Source: Datnioides undecimradiatus
Lineage: Eukaryota > Chordata > Actinopteri > Lobotiformes > Datnioididae
DNA length: 64,000 nucleotides
Assembly: GCA_008933995.1 (NCBI GenBank)
Contig: WARS01000032.1
Span: 4,697,133-4,761,132 of the forward strand
Direction: 5' to 3'
Shown: one piece after another, positions 49,390-62,584 of the stretch
How positions within the stretch are numbered: position 1 is the first letter of the stretch
Layout of the letters: every line of letters begins with the position of its first letter
Notes under the pieces: model-generated
Seen by the model: only the letters and a program-made list of their open reading frames with translations
The model's database searches: none
Told to the model about the DNA's origin: nothing
Made by a program: the position numbers and the translations under genes

Positions 49390-51136
49390 GTGAGTAACTG
49401 TGGTGAACACATACATGTACTATGCCATATACAGGAGCTGAATAAAAACCTTGCATTATTGAACTGACAAGCTAATTGGAAATGAATTGTTACACAATCC
49501 CAGAAAAGGAGTTCAGAGTATCAATCCTGCCTAATACAAATTGGAATGAGCTTTCTAAACCTATCTAGCACCAACAGAGAATATGTTTCATGACAATGAA
49601 CATGATTCCAATCATTCTTAATTTAAAAATTTCCATTAGCTAGCCATATCAGCCTCTAATTTCTCTATTAAAGCCTGGAGCTAATAATGGACTCTTCACT
49701 CTTTCTTTTATAGTTAGGATTGAGCGGACATACAGCTTAATCAATATTCAACTCGCTTTTTTTCCCTCCTTCAATCTCATGGATTGGTGTTCTATTCCAC
49801 TTTGATCTAGGGTGGGTTTAAAGGGGTTCTTTGAAGTTGGCTTTGCTAACCGCCACATCCGACTTGTGTTTCCATCGATCTCCCTTACCCTCTTATTTGT
49901 TACTGTGTTTCGGGGGTTCAAAGCTTGCTCTTCAGAGCATTCACACAGAGTTAGGGGCACCATGCGTGGATGTTAAAGAGATGGATGCCTGCATGCCCGA
50001 ATGGAACAATGCTTTAACACCTACAATGAGCAAGATTGGCTTCAGGAATCCATTTCGCTTATCTAATACAAGTATACTTTTCCTATGGACATTAAGAGGA
50101 TTTGAAAGGCTCAGCATGTCAATGTTATAATGGCAAAGCGTAAACAACAAATGATTTGAAACAAACAGAATGAAAAAAAACTGCTCAAACCTCAAATAAA
50201 TAGGAAGATCAGTTGGTGAGATTGTTTGTCCATCACCTACAGGTGTGATTCAACTCATCCTAATATTGCTTTATCTGCATTTACCTTCTGGCTGTGATAA
50301 TATTGATATACCGAAAGGCTTTTATTATTTTGGTGGACAGTCTCACTGAGCACCCGTGATGCCTACGAAACTTATATTGACATCAAGGTTCAAGGTTCGT
50401 TTATATATTATTCTACATTCAGTGTCGAATGTAAGCTTTACTCCCTTTGGCCTACTCACAAAACAAAAAAACATGTTTTATGGTGGAGTGTGGAGGGTGA
50501 ATTTAGGAGTCACACAGCCTGGGGAAATAAGCTCTATAGTCTATAGTCTTGCTAAAGATACTTATGTATCGCTTGCCAGATGCCAGAAGGGTGAACAGAC
50601 GGTTGTTAGGGTAGGTATTGTCTTTTAGTATCCATCAGGCTCTGCACAAAAAGCTCACTTTCCCAATATCGCCGATCCTCGGTAGATGAGAAACAATGAT
50701 GTTCTGGGTGGTTTTAATCACCCACTGCACAGCCCTCCTGTTCTGGGCCAAGCACATCCCATGGCAGTTTGTAATGTTTCCAGTTAGGATGCTTTCTATT
50801 GTAATTGTTAACAAGAATTTGGCATAGGAGTTTTGCCTTCTCAAGTTTATTTAGTCATTTTTATGAGCTTTCTTCACCAGACTAAATGTTGTCTCTGTAA
50901 TACATCGTTAAATGGTGCAAACATGTAATTTATTCTGCATTTATATTTCCTGATAAGGAATTAGATTCAAGCAGTGGCTATTTAAAATATCAACTTTCAA
51001 GGCTTGAATTTTAGTCAACATAGTATCTTTCAGCAGTTGCTGAAATCTCTATCCTCCAGCTATTCTCATTTATGTAAATACGGCAAAGATGATATCTAAA
51101 TAATCATTTGTATTTGTTTTTCTCTGCGTTCTCTAG
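49390..51136 (+). other. ephb1: Intron 11
   Basis: This 1.7 kb intron contains an antisense LINE 3' fragment at about 50370-50870. The acceptor is CTCTAG at 51131-51136. Other open frames are chance or belong to the LINE fragment. Confidence 0.9.
50370..50870 (-). pseudogene. Broken LINE fragment: C-terminal RT tail and 3' end
   Basis: On the minus strand a frame at 50635-50844 contains the phrases TITIESILTGNIT, QNRRAVQWVIKTTQN and HLPRIGDI. They match the C-terminal part of reverse transcriptases of abundant fish LINEs. Further along, a degraded counterpart of the LLPSGKRY-type motif lies near 50572-50605. The element's 3' end is at the left, where AACCTTG is tandemly repeated on the minus strand (about 50388-50401), as expected for the short tail repeats of such elements. 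Stops and indels make it non-functional. It is antisense to ephb1 and probably the same family as the fragment at 15775-16365, but a separate insertion. Confidence 0.8.
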
Positions 51137-51352
51137 CAAAATGATGGCCAGTTCACAGTGATCCAGTTGGTGGGGATGATGCGTGGGATCTCAGCTGGGA
51201 TGAAGTATCTCTCTGAAATGAACTATGTCCATCGTGACCTGGCTGCTCGAAATATTCTGGTCAACAGCAACTTGGTGTGTAAAGTGTCTGACTTTGGCCT
51301 GTCACGCTACCTACAGGATGACACCTCTGATCCCAGCTACACCAGCTCTCTA
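51137..51352 (+). CDS. ephb1: ephb1 exon 12: kinase catalytic loop and activation segment
   Basis: This 216 nt exon (phase 0 to 0) encodes [20 protein letters not shown] through DPSYTSSL, about residues 713-784. It has the catalytic loop HRDLAARN (Asp codon 51236), the metal-binding DFG (Asp codon 51290) and the activation-loop tyrosine in DPSYTSS (codon 51338). It is thus a competent tyrosine kinase core. [10 protein letters not shown] is EPHB1-like. The acceptor is CTCTAG ending at 51136 and the donor is GTAAGT at 51353. The next exon resumes directly with GGKIPVRW after an 11.2 kb intron that splits the activation segment. Confidence 0.97.
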
Positions 51353-52027
51353 GTAAGTACTTTGCAATGTTTATCTGTAATCCTGCTTGAGTGCCACGCG
51401 TAGCGTTTTCTCTTACAGCCGACTAGTATTTTTCTGCATGTAATCTATTTTTTTAACTGTCTTGTCATATACTGAAGCCATCGGAACATCCTGCCAACCT
51501 ATCAGTCTAATCAGTTTTGCCTCTATTTGACAGTCTCATTCTTTTTGAGGGTCTTAGAAACCTTTCACCTTTTCAGTGCCTTTCATTTTATATGAGCTGC
51601 CTCTCTTGTCTTCCTCATCCTCCTTCGTCCTCTTTCCTACACTCTGTAAGTCACAGACTGGAGGTCTGTCACATCTTCATTAGTGTGGAGACAAGCCTCC
51701 GCTGGGAAGGCTCCTCTCTCGTTGACATGCCCAGAGTGCAGAGAAACCAAAGGGCATTGCGGCCTCTCAAACTGACAGCTACCACCCCCTCTCTCCCTCT
51801 CTCCTCTCTCTCACTCCTCATTCATTATTACTGGGGCATCATGGGAGGCTTTGGCTCCTCATTAACTCCTCCACACTACAGATCTGTAATTATTAGCAGC
51901 CATCGTTAGTTCATCTTCTGCCTCTCCTCTTCCTAATTCAAAACACACTCTTACACCCTCGCAAACACATGTGCAGGTCATTAGGACTCACGGCATGCCT
52001 GAGTTTGTTCGTGCGTTTTTATCAGAC

Positions 52028-52068
52028 TGTGTGTGTGTGTGTGTATCTGTGTGTGTGGGTGTGTGTGG
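52028..52068. repeat. GT microsatellite, interrupted
   Basis: GT units at 52028-52044, then ATCT and GTGTGTGGGTGTGTGTGGG. Simple intronic repeat. Confidence 0.85.
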
Positions 52069-55000
52069 GCCCATGTGCATCTGTCTAGTATCACCTCATT
52101 GATTCTGCTTTGAGACTTTGGTGCAAATTGGCTTGTTTACTGCCAATGTATCATGTGTGTTGCTGCCTGCAATTTGTAGACACTTGGGTCCCCTGCAAGC
52201 AAAAAGGGTCAATGTGGTACCAGATAAAGGGCAGAGTTCTATGTTATTTAAACTAAAGGCTGATGTTTTTTATACTTAAGTGCAATAAAATCACATTATA
52301 AATATACATACAAAAGCCACACATTTTTGTCACATTTCCTGTATTTTACCTTCCTCCTTACCTTCGTCTTCCTCCTATTTTGGGTCTATGGCCTTCAGTG
52401 ACTCTATTCAACCTATTCTGTCAGTCTTACCTGTTTTATAAAACTGCCGTGGGGGCTCTTCCTGAAATTGATTCATTGTATATGCTGTGAATGTACATTA
52501 CGGTGGTAGCACTGTATGTATAATGAATAAATATGAATATATTATGTTGTGAAAAGGACCTATTTTAGGATTAGTTTCAGAGGTATTTCAACACATGCAA
52601 AACTTGAGATCAAAAGCATGCAGTCAAATAGGCCTGTGAGTCAGTGCTACACACGTATGAAAAAGAGTTCTCAAAATAATTTGTTTTCATCTAAATATAG
52701 GTAAAGAAACAAAACAATAATACAAATCACACAGTGTACTTTATTACTGTTTTACTTTCCACTTTTTTGGTTAACTTCAGGTGGAATCCGCTCTGTATCA
52801 GAGTTAATACTTTATATTCTATGCAAAAAAAAACCCCACACAAGTACTTTCAGTGTAAGCCTTGGGAAGGCTACCGACTGGCAGGAGGTAGTAACCCAGG
52901 TGTGGACAGGAAATGTCATATGGGCCAGAAGAGCTATGACCTCACATTGGTGTGGCTGAGAGCTAATTGCTCCCTAGGAATAGCTTCCTTTGTATGCTTG
53001 ACCCCTGTGGCTAAACCTTGCTGAATGGGTCTTACATAGCAACAAAGAGGAGCACCACCTTAGTTGTCTGTGCCGCTGAGCTTGCTAATAAAACAGCGCG
53101 TAAAAGGTTGGGATTGGATTATAGATTGCGGTCGGCATTTTGATGTTGTTTAATGCAAACAAAGTCTCCTTGAGGGCATTATCTGGATAGTCAATAGAGC
53201 AGGTAAGGTTTGAAGTTGAACCTGGGGAGCTGTTTTGATGGTAACACACTCAGGGTTTTTGATGGTGTGTTTGTTACTGATAGAGATTTTTTTAAATGAG
53301 CACATCAAAGCTTTGGCTGTGCTTCACTTTTATACTGACTGTTGCCTTATTATCATAAGCAACCAGATGAAATCTTCAATTTTTTTTGTTCCTTCCAAAC
53401 CAAGAGAGCATTTTTTTTATGCCATACCATGCACTGAGATGTTTAGTTCATCAATATGCCTGCATAATTCTTGAATAGACCTGTGACCAGCTAACATACA
53501 TTATGTGTGCACGTCCTTAACACCCGGCTGATGTTGCCACAGACTTTCATGTCACCTGTCCTCATGATTCCTTATCCCCTGTATCTAGGGGAGCATGCAA
53601 ACAAGCATGGGGGGAAGCAGAGGTACACGGGTCCCATACCAGGCCCTATACTGTAATTAAGCTATGCATGGTGTCCTTCACTCTATGACTTCTTTAGCTA
53701 CGCCGTGATGCTAACCAATCAGTGCACAAGGCTGGCGTGGCAGACAAGGCCGAGGGAATCAGGGAAATTAAATTGCGCTGACATGCGGTGATTTACATCG
53801 CCATCGACCTCCTCCTCTAGCAAATTAATCACCTCTTTCCCTCTACTGCTTTTCTAATTTTTCCCTGCATTTCCAGGCACACCAATTACAGTGCCTGTGG
53901 TGTGATGCTAGATGTATGGTTGGGAGGACATGCTGGTAATTGCGTTAACCCTGGATGTGGGTTCACTCTGGAGCAATGTTGTGGAGGTTTCAGACAGAAG
54001 GGGGCTGTCCTCCCTCTCTGTTGGCTGCTCACCAAAGTCATGATTAATTAGGCTCACAGGACAATGCTTGGACTCTGCTGGTCTTGCTAAGGTGATGTGT
54101 GGTAATTATTTTAAAGACTTTAAAGGCCATGTCTTTCATTGCAGCTGTCTTGTATTTGTATTGATTTTTATGATTACACATACATGATTGCATTTTGAGA
54201 AGCGAGTAAGGACATGCTCACAAGTCCAGGTGAAATGTCAGTGACCCTGCTTACCTCACAGAGAAGAGGATTAAATCAGGAAGACCTTTAGGTTACTCTT
54301 TTATTCACCAGTCTCCCCATCCACGCAGTCATCCGTTCCTTCTTCTCCCGCTGTCTACTCTTTTTCTGTTTTGGGGCTTTTCCCAAAGCAACACAAAAGC
54401 ACATCAGATTGGCATACTCAGTGTAGGGGTGAGGATTGATGCATCAAACAGCACTGCAGCAGTGATGTGTCACTGTTGTTTGGGTTAGTTTTACTGTGTG
54501 TTTTGTGTTCATGCGTGAGTGGAAGTCAGAGATCTCGGCATGGTCACCGGGGTTTAATGCACAGTTTGTGGCTTAGATAAGAGAGCAAGTGGTCGGTAGG
54601 GAGTTTGTGTGCATGTGTGTGGGAATATGTTTCCAAAATCTGGTGTGTGAGTATTGCATGTCAAGTCTATAACAGCTTAGACAAGTGGGGTTACCCCTCC
54701 TATTCAGGGTATATGCCCATGGGGCCATAGTGAGGGGGGCAGGTATGGGTCAGGAGTTTTTGCTTGTGCCTCCGCTGATGAAAAAGCTGTCACATGCCTT
54801 GCACATCATGCGATGTGCACTTTATGTCGTGACTGAGTGGGCATGCACTGTATGTGGTTAGATGTGTGTGTTTTTGCTATGTTCCTTGGTATACACATAC
54901 ATGTCCCCTAGGTGCCTTTTTTCTGTGTGGGTGTGTTTTTGAATGTATGTCTATGTGTGTATGTTTGTTTGTGTCATTGAGGCTGAGAGGGGTTGAAAGG

Positions 55001-58000
55001 CGAGGTCACACAGAGCCAGTAACAAAGCTCATCCGTCAAATCCCTGTGACCTGAGTGACATTCTCTCAGCTCCGCTCCAGTGCTCACACTATGTGGACTG
55101 CGCTGCTGTTTCTGTCATTTGTCTGTTTTCTATTTGCATCCTTCCCCCCCTCTCTCTGGCTCCAGGCCCATGCACTTTTTTGGCTTGTCTATTCAACTTC
55201 TAGTGAAATATTTATGCTCTGCATGAAGTTAAAGGGACACATTCTCTGAGTAAACAAGTGAAATGAGAACGTGTCCATATGGACTTGGCCACGGACAAAC
55301 AAAGGGACTGTCTTGTAGATTTGGGTGAAATTTTTTTTTCAGAAAATCAGTAAAATCAAAAAACAGTATTTATCTAGACATTAATGCGACAGAGTGCTGA
55401 AGGTAAAACAAGGGTGCGGGGCAATATCCTGAGGTAAAGTAAAAAATTAATGAAGAAGAAAAAAAATTATTCTCTGAGATTGTGCAGTCATACAATTGAA
55501 AGACAGAAAGGGAACAGTTTGCTGTAGTATCATATTGGTCACTTATGACAATCCATATCTTCAAATGTATGAGTGATGATCAGCCCTGGATCACATGTCA
55601 TTCACATGTGATGTGTGGTGGGAACCTATTCTTGTCTTTTCTGCCCAGTGTAATTGTTGGCATTTCCAACAATCCCCACTTATTCATTTTTGAGGGGAGG
55701 TCATAGACTTTACTGCCTAGGTCCTCCACTTCCCCACCCCCCATAAGTATGAGTCACCACTGCAGTGACCAAGCCTGATCCTCAGCTGGCTTCCCACCTA
55801 AGTGTACTGCCAAGCTGGAGGCACTGCTGCTGGGAACTGAACCCCAGTCACGCTCATTCATAATTGCAGTGAAATCATAAACATCCCTACTCTGCCCTGG
55901 TTTGTTTTTTATCTCTTGGTTTTGTATTTGAAACTAATTAAGATGTTTCCAAGCTAATTTTATTCCGATTGTAGAGTTTAATTTGCTCGGGCTTCGGGTA
56001 AATGCAGCAGGATATGTTATCCAGGAATGTAAATGAATATGAATATGCAGGAAGTGTAGGTTCTGAAAACAAGAAAGAACAAGGCAACATGATCCATACC
56101 TGGTCCCTGCATCAAAGAGGGAGTAACCATCCAATGCACCCCTCCTTGATTTATACCTTCTGTCATGTTTGCCAAAGTCAGTATAAGGTGGCCATTGATT
56201 CACCATCTGTGGCTGTTGGACTGCATTTGCATCTTAGGAGGATTCACAATGAGGAGGTTTGTGTACGGCTAAATCAGTGAAAAAGATGTCTTCTCTGTAA
56301 GTGAGACTGTGTCTCTGTAAAACACTGTACTGCAGACTGCAGGGTAACAGAAAGGGCATTCAATTTGTTTATTAACCAAGCAGTAACTTCAAAATAAGAA
56401 CCTCTGCTTTTTAAATAAAACTTTCAAAATAAAAGTGCTGACATGACCACTTTCTTCTCATATTGTTCTTATTAAAGGGGGCTTCATAACCCTCCTCGCA
56501 GTAGCTTTAACAACATGAAGAACAATATTAGACTCAGCATTTAAGCAGAAATTTGGCCTGTTTGGGGTTTGCTTCAGTTTGATACAACAGTCTGTGGATA
56601 TAATTGCCTATTTTCAACTTCCTGTGAAGGAATCATGGGCACAAGGATCCTGTCTAATACTACAATGGAATAGTACAAGTAATGTGAGATATTTGCTGGG
56701 TTTAATCTGATGGTGTCAACAGACGCCAGAGATGTTGAGGTCTATTGGTGATATATCCCTGAGGGAGTTGAAATTTCTGTCTAACAAAGTACAGTTGGAT
56801 GCTAATGGTGCTGTGGAAAGGAATTAATCGAGTGATTAATAAAAAGACATAGAAAATCCATAACACTATAGGAAACATGGTGAAAATTATTATTTTTTTT
56901 CATAATCTAATTGTGTACTGAGTAAAACATCTAAGGCAACTCATAAAAAACACTATAAGTGGGTCTCCAAGAGAAATCCAGATGTTACATATGGGCATTT
57001 CTATTTTCTGCAAATTAAAAATAAAAAATAAAAAATATGCATGTCCCACAAAAGCAAATCCACATCATTAGGTTGCCATGACGCCCTCAGCATCATATGG
57101 CAATGTAGGCCTACAGCCTTGGAGGCTATAAAAGTCTAAGAGCCTTAAACTACGTTGTAGCCAGAGACTTTAACAACAGAAACAGTTTGACAGAGGCGGA
57201 TTAAATCAATTCAAAATAAGCCAATGAATGGTATAAACAGACTTGTGTGTTCTCTGTGGTATGTCTGTGTATTTGAGGCTTCCAGATGGGCATAGATTCA
57301 TTCAGTTAGCAATGCTAACAAGCTTTTTAACATTGTTTGCCCCAAACTCAAATCACAGTGCTTATCAGAAAGCACTGATTTGACTGGCTCCGTAGCATCA
57401 CGTGAAATTAGTTAAAATACATGTAAAATCATTTGTGAATTTCCTGGGTCACTAAACCATCGCTATAAAGGCTAGACCCAGACCAAGACTTATCTATAAA
57501 TGTCTTTGGTTACTAAAGGGGATGAATTTTTTGTCATTTTGCTAACAAGCAGCCTGGATCCTCCTCAAACCCCATTTAAATTGCCTACCAGTTATAACAG
57601 TAGACCACATTATGTTTATTTTACTAGTTGTCAAATTGATTTTTTTCTTCTGTCCTGTCCTGTGCTGTCCTGCACTAAAGTTTCTTTACAAAGACAATTT
57701 AGTTTTATACTTATTGTGTATAATACATATAAATATGGTTGACATTATCTCAAAGAAAATACTTTTTTACTTTTTATGGTTCATGCATAGACAAATGGAC
57801 CATCATGTTCAACACATGGAGCATACAGGGCGAGTGAACATAGAGGTCAGCAGGTTGCTGTTCTCACCGTCAAGTCTAATTAAGTAGTTATTGAATTTTG
57901 AATTAGATGTCAAAGATGAATACTAAATGTGGCAGTGTTATATTTGGAACAATTACTGTTCAATGAGCCCGCACCCTTTTGTTACTGTTGATTTGTCTGT

Positions 58001-59808
58001 CAGTCTTTTTGTTCTTGCATAGCAAAATATTTTGCAGAATAACAGTGGCTGATTTACCACTCAACATTTGGTTGGACAGACAGGGATAGATAAACCTAGA
58101 CTTCTAATTTCAAGATGTTGACCAGGGATAGTGCTGAAACAACAATTGTCACCAGCAGATTTTACTGGTTGCAGCTAACTAGCTAATTAAGCCAATATAA
58201 ATGTTGGATTTAAATCCAGGAAGAACCAAGAATTAACGTTAACAATAAAGCATTTCAAAACACTGAGGGAAGTCCTAAATAGTTTTTAATTATAAAGGAA
58301 ACTTATCTAAATTACAAATTCAAAATGACGTTCCCCTTCTTCTTCTCCTCTTCATTTGCAAAAAAAAAACCCCATATAGATTGTTAGATTATTGGCATGT
58401 AGTTGGAGTTACGCACTCATTGTTGGCATAGCTCTAAGATGACCTTATTTCTTAGTTCCAAACACATTCTTTAAACAATAGGGGATAAATGAACTACAAC
58501 TCTAAGATAGCACAATATTAGTTCATTTCTCAATATGTTGTGCTGTAATTTATACTGAAGCTCAACTGGTTTCAGTTCCTTGCCGCAATTATTTTTAAAA
58601 CTGGATCAGAATGCTACAGACAGAAGGTTCCCTGAAATAATAAGCATAGATATTTTAATCTCAATCACAATTTTACTTTTTCAGAAGTAGAGCAGTCATG
58701 GATGGCTATTCTTGGTGCATGGTATGTTTGCATTCCTCTCTCAGATCTTCCCACGCAGTATAGAGAAAATTTTAGAATTAATTTGTTAATTAAATCTAAA
58801 AACAAAAGGCCTCTTGGAGTTCCCAGCCTAATGTGAGACTGCTTGGGATTCTTGGAACACAAAATAAAACTTTGACAAATGCTTCGCTCAAGTTTTACAT
58901 GGCTCCATTGTAAATATGGTGAAAGACCTGTGTCTTTCTCTCATTCCCATGGGCGTCTGAGAAACCAGCATCTCTGTCACCAACTCCTCCCTCCTCCCTC
59001 TTTTTTTTCTTGCTCTATTTTTCTTCCCATCTCTCCACATCATTCTTCCTCTCCCCATCTCTCCCTAACTCTCTTTCTCATCCTATTTGGGCAGGCATCC
59101 AGGGCAGATCGTTGCTCTCAAGATTTCATTAAAAGGATGTTGATGGAGCAATCTTTCCAGCCTAAGTAAATGTGCTCAAGTCCATTTGAGTGTGCATTGT
59201 TTGGAAATGGATTAGTGAAGTTGGAGGAGTAAAGGAAAGGAGGAGGAAGGAATAGGGGAGCAAAAAAGACAGGGAGAGATCTACATATTTGTCTTCTAGA
59301 TGAAGGAGAAAGTTTATTTGGAATCTCTAAATAGCTTCTGTGAAGTGAAAAAAGCTCAGTGAAAACAAGTCCAAACAGTGCACTCCTCTATTTCAATTAC
59401 AGTAAGTTTATCTGAGACATTGCTGCATGTTAGTCATGACTGTTATTGCACTCTGACAGGTATATTTGCTCCAGATATTACTTCATTCTGCAGCAGCATG
59501 TCACTGACAGTCTACATGAAAGTATCTGGCACACTGGTGGATGCATAGGCTCAAGCTACTGCAAAGACATGACAGGTGTTTCATACTCTGGCTATGTGTA
59601 TCACTGTCTACATAGACACACACATATTACTGGGCCAAGGGACCATAATAGACACCAGTAAGTACACACATTACATGACCACCAAATGTTTATCCCTCAT
59701 CTTTCAGACCTGGCTGTCACAGGAACACACTCATCTCACAGTGATACCTCTTAACCTGACAGTCCCAGCACATCTCTGTTGCAATCGCACCCCAGACGTA
59801 TCGCTAGC

Positions 59809-59870
59809 TGTCACAACTGGTCACAACCTGTCACCGACGGTCACAACCAGGTGCAACCAGTCACGTGCTG
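59809..59870. repeat. 10 bp tandem array, about six units
   Basis: Decamers in register from 59811 read TCACAACTGG, TCACAACCTG, TCACCGACGG, TCACAACCAG, GTGCAACCAG and TCACGTGCTG. The consensus is TCACAACCRG, and units match it at roughly 6-10 positions. It is a small minisatellite in an intron. Open frames through it do not match any protein family. Confidence 0.8.
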
Positions 59871-62090
59871 TAATCACTTTCTAGTGACATAAGGGTGCCA
59901 ACACACTCCGGTGTCTGCTCAAGGTGTACTGAATGGGAATTCTGTGCTCAAATATGGCTGGATGTGTTGTCCACTTGCATGATGTGGGAATTTAGACGCG
60001 TTTCTAATAATTGACTAATGGTTTTTTGTTTGATTCAAGATCACATTAAAGATGGAACAAGGCTGACATTTACATTGCTATGTGTTATTTCCTGACGGTG
60101 TGTTGACTTTTCATATTTGCTGTATCTTAGAGGCACTTTTATTTAAGGTTTTCACACCCTCGTGACTACTTGCTTTTTCTTCAAAGCACTAACATTTATC
60201 AGCTAGAAAATAAATCCATCTGGTATCTCTGGAAAATCAGGCACTGCATGTCATACACGTTATTTATTATAAAGGAGGAGTTTTGCAAAGGATCATTTGA
60301 TATCACTGCAGATTCTTCCACTCAGCGCCTGGAAGTTCTGCAGCTGCAGTGGCCGAGCTACAGCTGAGCTCATCTACACAAATTCTAAGTTAACTGTCTG
60401 AAATAATAGTGGAATGTGTATGTGTTAGGGGCGGCATTTCACTTCAAGGCAAACAGAAAACAGCTTGTTCCTTTTTCAGTGGCCAGCACAATATACCATA
60501 TCCAAAGAGCTCTCCCCACGCTTCGAGGCTTCACAAAGCACTCGTGCTTTTGTGTTGACATTAGGTCTGTTTTAATTCCCATCATCACTTCTGCTACCCC
60601 CCACCACCACTCATTCCCTGTGGTATTAACACTATTTTCACTGAAAAAAAATGCAATGCTTTTTATTATGTTTTGCCTTCCTCCCTGTATGCATGAGCTG
60701 TTCAGCACTTCATGTTATTAAAGCAGGATTTTGGCAGAGCTATCACTGGCCCACAGCAGTAATTACTAAGGGTTTGCATAGCTGCCTCTGACTCACTCGC
60801 CTTGGAAATGTTATTACTAAAGACTGTCTCATTGGAGGCGCACAGGGAGCTTCTTGTGAAGCCTGTGTCTTTGCTCAGGCCATTCCAGCGACACTCAGCT
60901 CATATCCCAACAGGGTCCTGGGGCATGAGACCAGATGTACAGAGCAAGGAAGGGAGTGAGCGAGTAATGACAAAGAAAGGCTGTAATAGATGGATTTTTG
61001 CTTGGAGCAGCTATTTTTTTTTTGATGTTGTTCTGTGTTTATTTCTTCGTTTTTTATCTTTTGTATGTTTGCTCAAACCAAATAATTGACTCGAAGCATT
61101 GTCCGTGACAGAAAGACAGATGAACAAGCGGGGGGATTGGCCTTTTTATATTTTTGTAAGGAAGGTATTTGGCTTGTATCTGCATAGCTCCATTTGCCCT
61201 CAGACAAAGGAAAGGGCAAGAGAATGTGTCCTGGGGTCTCAGTTTAGATGAAACGATTCAGATATGAACTAGTCTGAGATATGAGAGAAGCATTGAAGTC
61301 GCTCGGGCTTAGATAGCCTTTATTCCTCTATTGATCTCTTCCTCCCTGTATTTCTTTCTTGTTCTCTCATTTTCTCTGTCTGCCACACTCTCACACAACC
61401 GCACACTGCACCATTGCCTAATTCCTTCAACGCCCCATGTCTTTTTCTCCGCTGGCCGGCGTGCTCAGTGAGAGCCAAATGTTGTCTCTGCATCTTGCAG
61501 TTGTGTCCTGACAGCAGTCTCCTCTCAGGGTCAGATGTTAAATCTCTTTTTGGGGTCAGCAACCGCTTAAAGGTCAAACCCTAAAGAGGTGCTCATTAAT
61601 GAGCTCAGCCTCTCCATCTCTGCAATGCCACACAGCCCTGACCTGTAACACCTACATAAGTTAGCATGGATGCACACAACCTGTTTATGATTATACTTGT
61701 CCAGCATTTTAAACATCAGCCATCGGCTTGCTGTATGAAGAAGAGTCATTTTCAGCATCCTCACTAATCCCCCTTATTTCTCTCCCTCTCCTCTATCGCT
61801 CTCTGACTCCTCTCTCCCTCTTACTCTCAGCGAACGAGCAGAGAACAGGGTGGTCTGTGTAGGTTGCTCTCTGGGTTTGGGTTTGTTTCCAACAGCGGCT
61901 TATCTGCAAATGCTCAGGTTCAGCTAATTGGCATTATTAAACCGGTGGTGAGCTCAACTCCGATATAAGGGGAGGTGCTGTGGTAGAGAGGGGGCACGAA
62001 CAGGGATTAATGTGTGTCAGTCTGTTTGCGTGCATGGGTGTGCACGCACATCCATCTGTGTCTGTGCATACGTTCGAAGCTCTGTCTGTA

Positions 62091-62094
<4 letters not shown>

Positions 62095-62142
<48 letters not shown>
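62095..62142. repeat. TG microsatellite, 24 units
   Basis: A 48 bp uninterrupted TG repeat, about 440 bp before exon 13. Runs of this length can adopt Z-DNA and are highly polymorphic. Frames through it encode only Val-Cys or Thr-His. Confidence 0.95.
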
Positions 62143-62144
<2 letters not shown>

Positions 62145-62584
62145 TGAGTGCGTGTGTGGAATCTTAAACAAACAGCTGTCAATTTCAGTCAACAGGGCGC
62201 GTGGCATGCCTGAGGCCCAGGTAGCCCAATTACAGGCAGACATGCTCGACGTACGAGCAGAAGCCCAGGCCTATCTTCCTTTATCCAAACAGGGCTGTGG
62301 GAGAGGAGTCGCTAAATGTGATGTTGGTTGATGTGTGAAGGGCGAACACTGTTGGGAGCCGCTACTGAGACAGAGGCAGAAATCATCTGTACGGTTTGGC
62401 TGCTGGAGAATTGATTTGCTGGGTGGATGAGAGGGATAAAGAGTTAGGGGAATGGAGTAATGTTGAGAGTATTGGCTGGCTATAATGTGTTGACACTAAA
62501 TAAAAAATGTTAATAACTACTGTTTTGGAACTCTGAACTTTCTGTCATTTCACCCTCTGACCCCGCTGTTCCTCCATTCTCCAG

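Larger units (their letters stand above)
51353..62584 (+). other. ephb1: Intron 12
   Basis: This 11.2 kb intron interrupts the activation segment. It holds a GT microsatellite near 52028-52044, CCAAT and AT-rich words at 53700-53840, an ATAAAAAATAAAAAAT patch near 57018-57036, a 10 bp tandem array at 59809-59870 and a long TG microsatellite at 62095-62142. A repeat-like stretch at 55625-55890 could not be assigned. No gene or RNA was recognised. Confidence 0.9.

Noticed and set aside
55625-55890. Possible SINE with an antisense B-box-like GGGAACTGAACCCCA
   Set aside because: Only one tRNA-promoter-like word is present, with no matching A box at the right distance and no tail. The evidence is too weak for a feature.
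61937-62331. Open frames on both strands around the TG repeat
   Set aside because: They consist mainly of Thr-His or Val-Cys dipeptides produced by the microsatellite, as do similar frames at 36247-36490 and 7179-7436.
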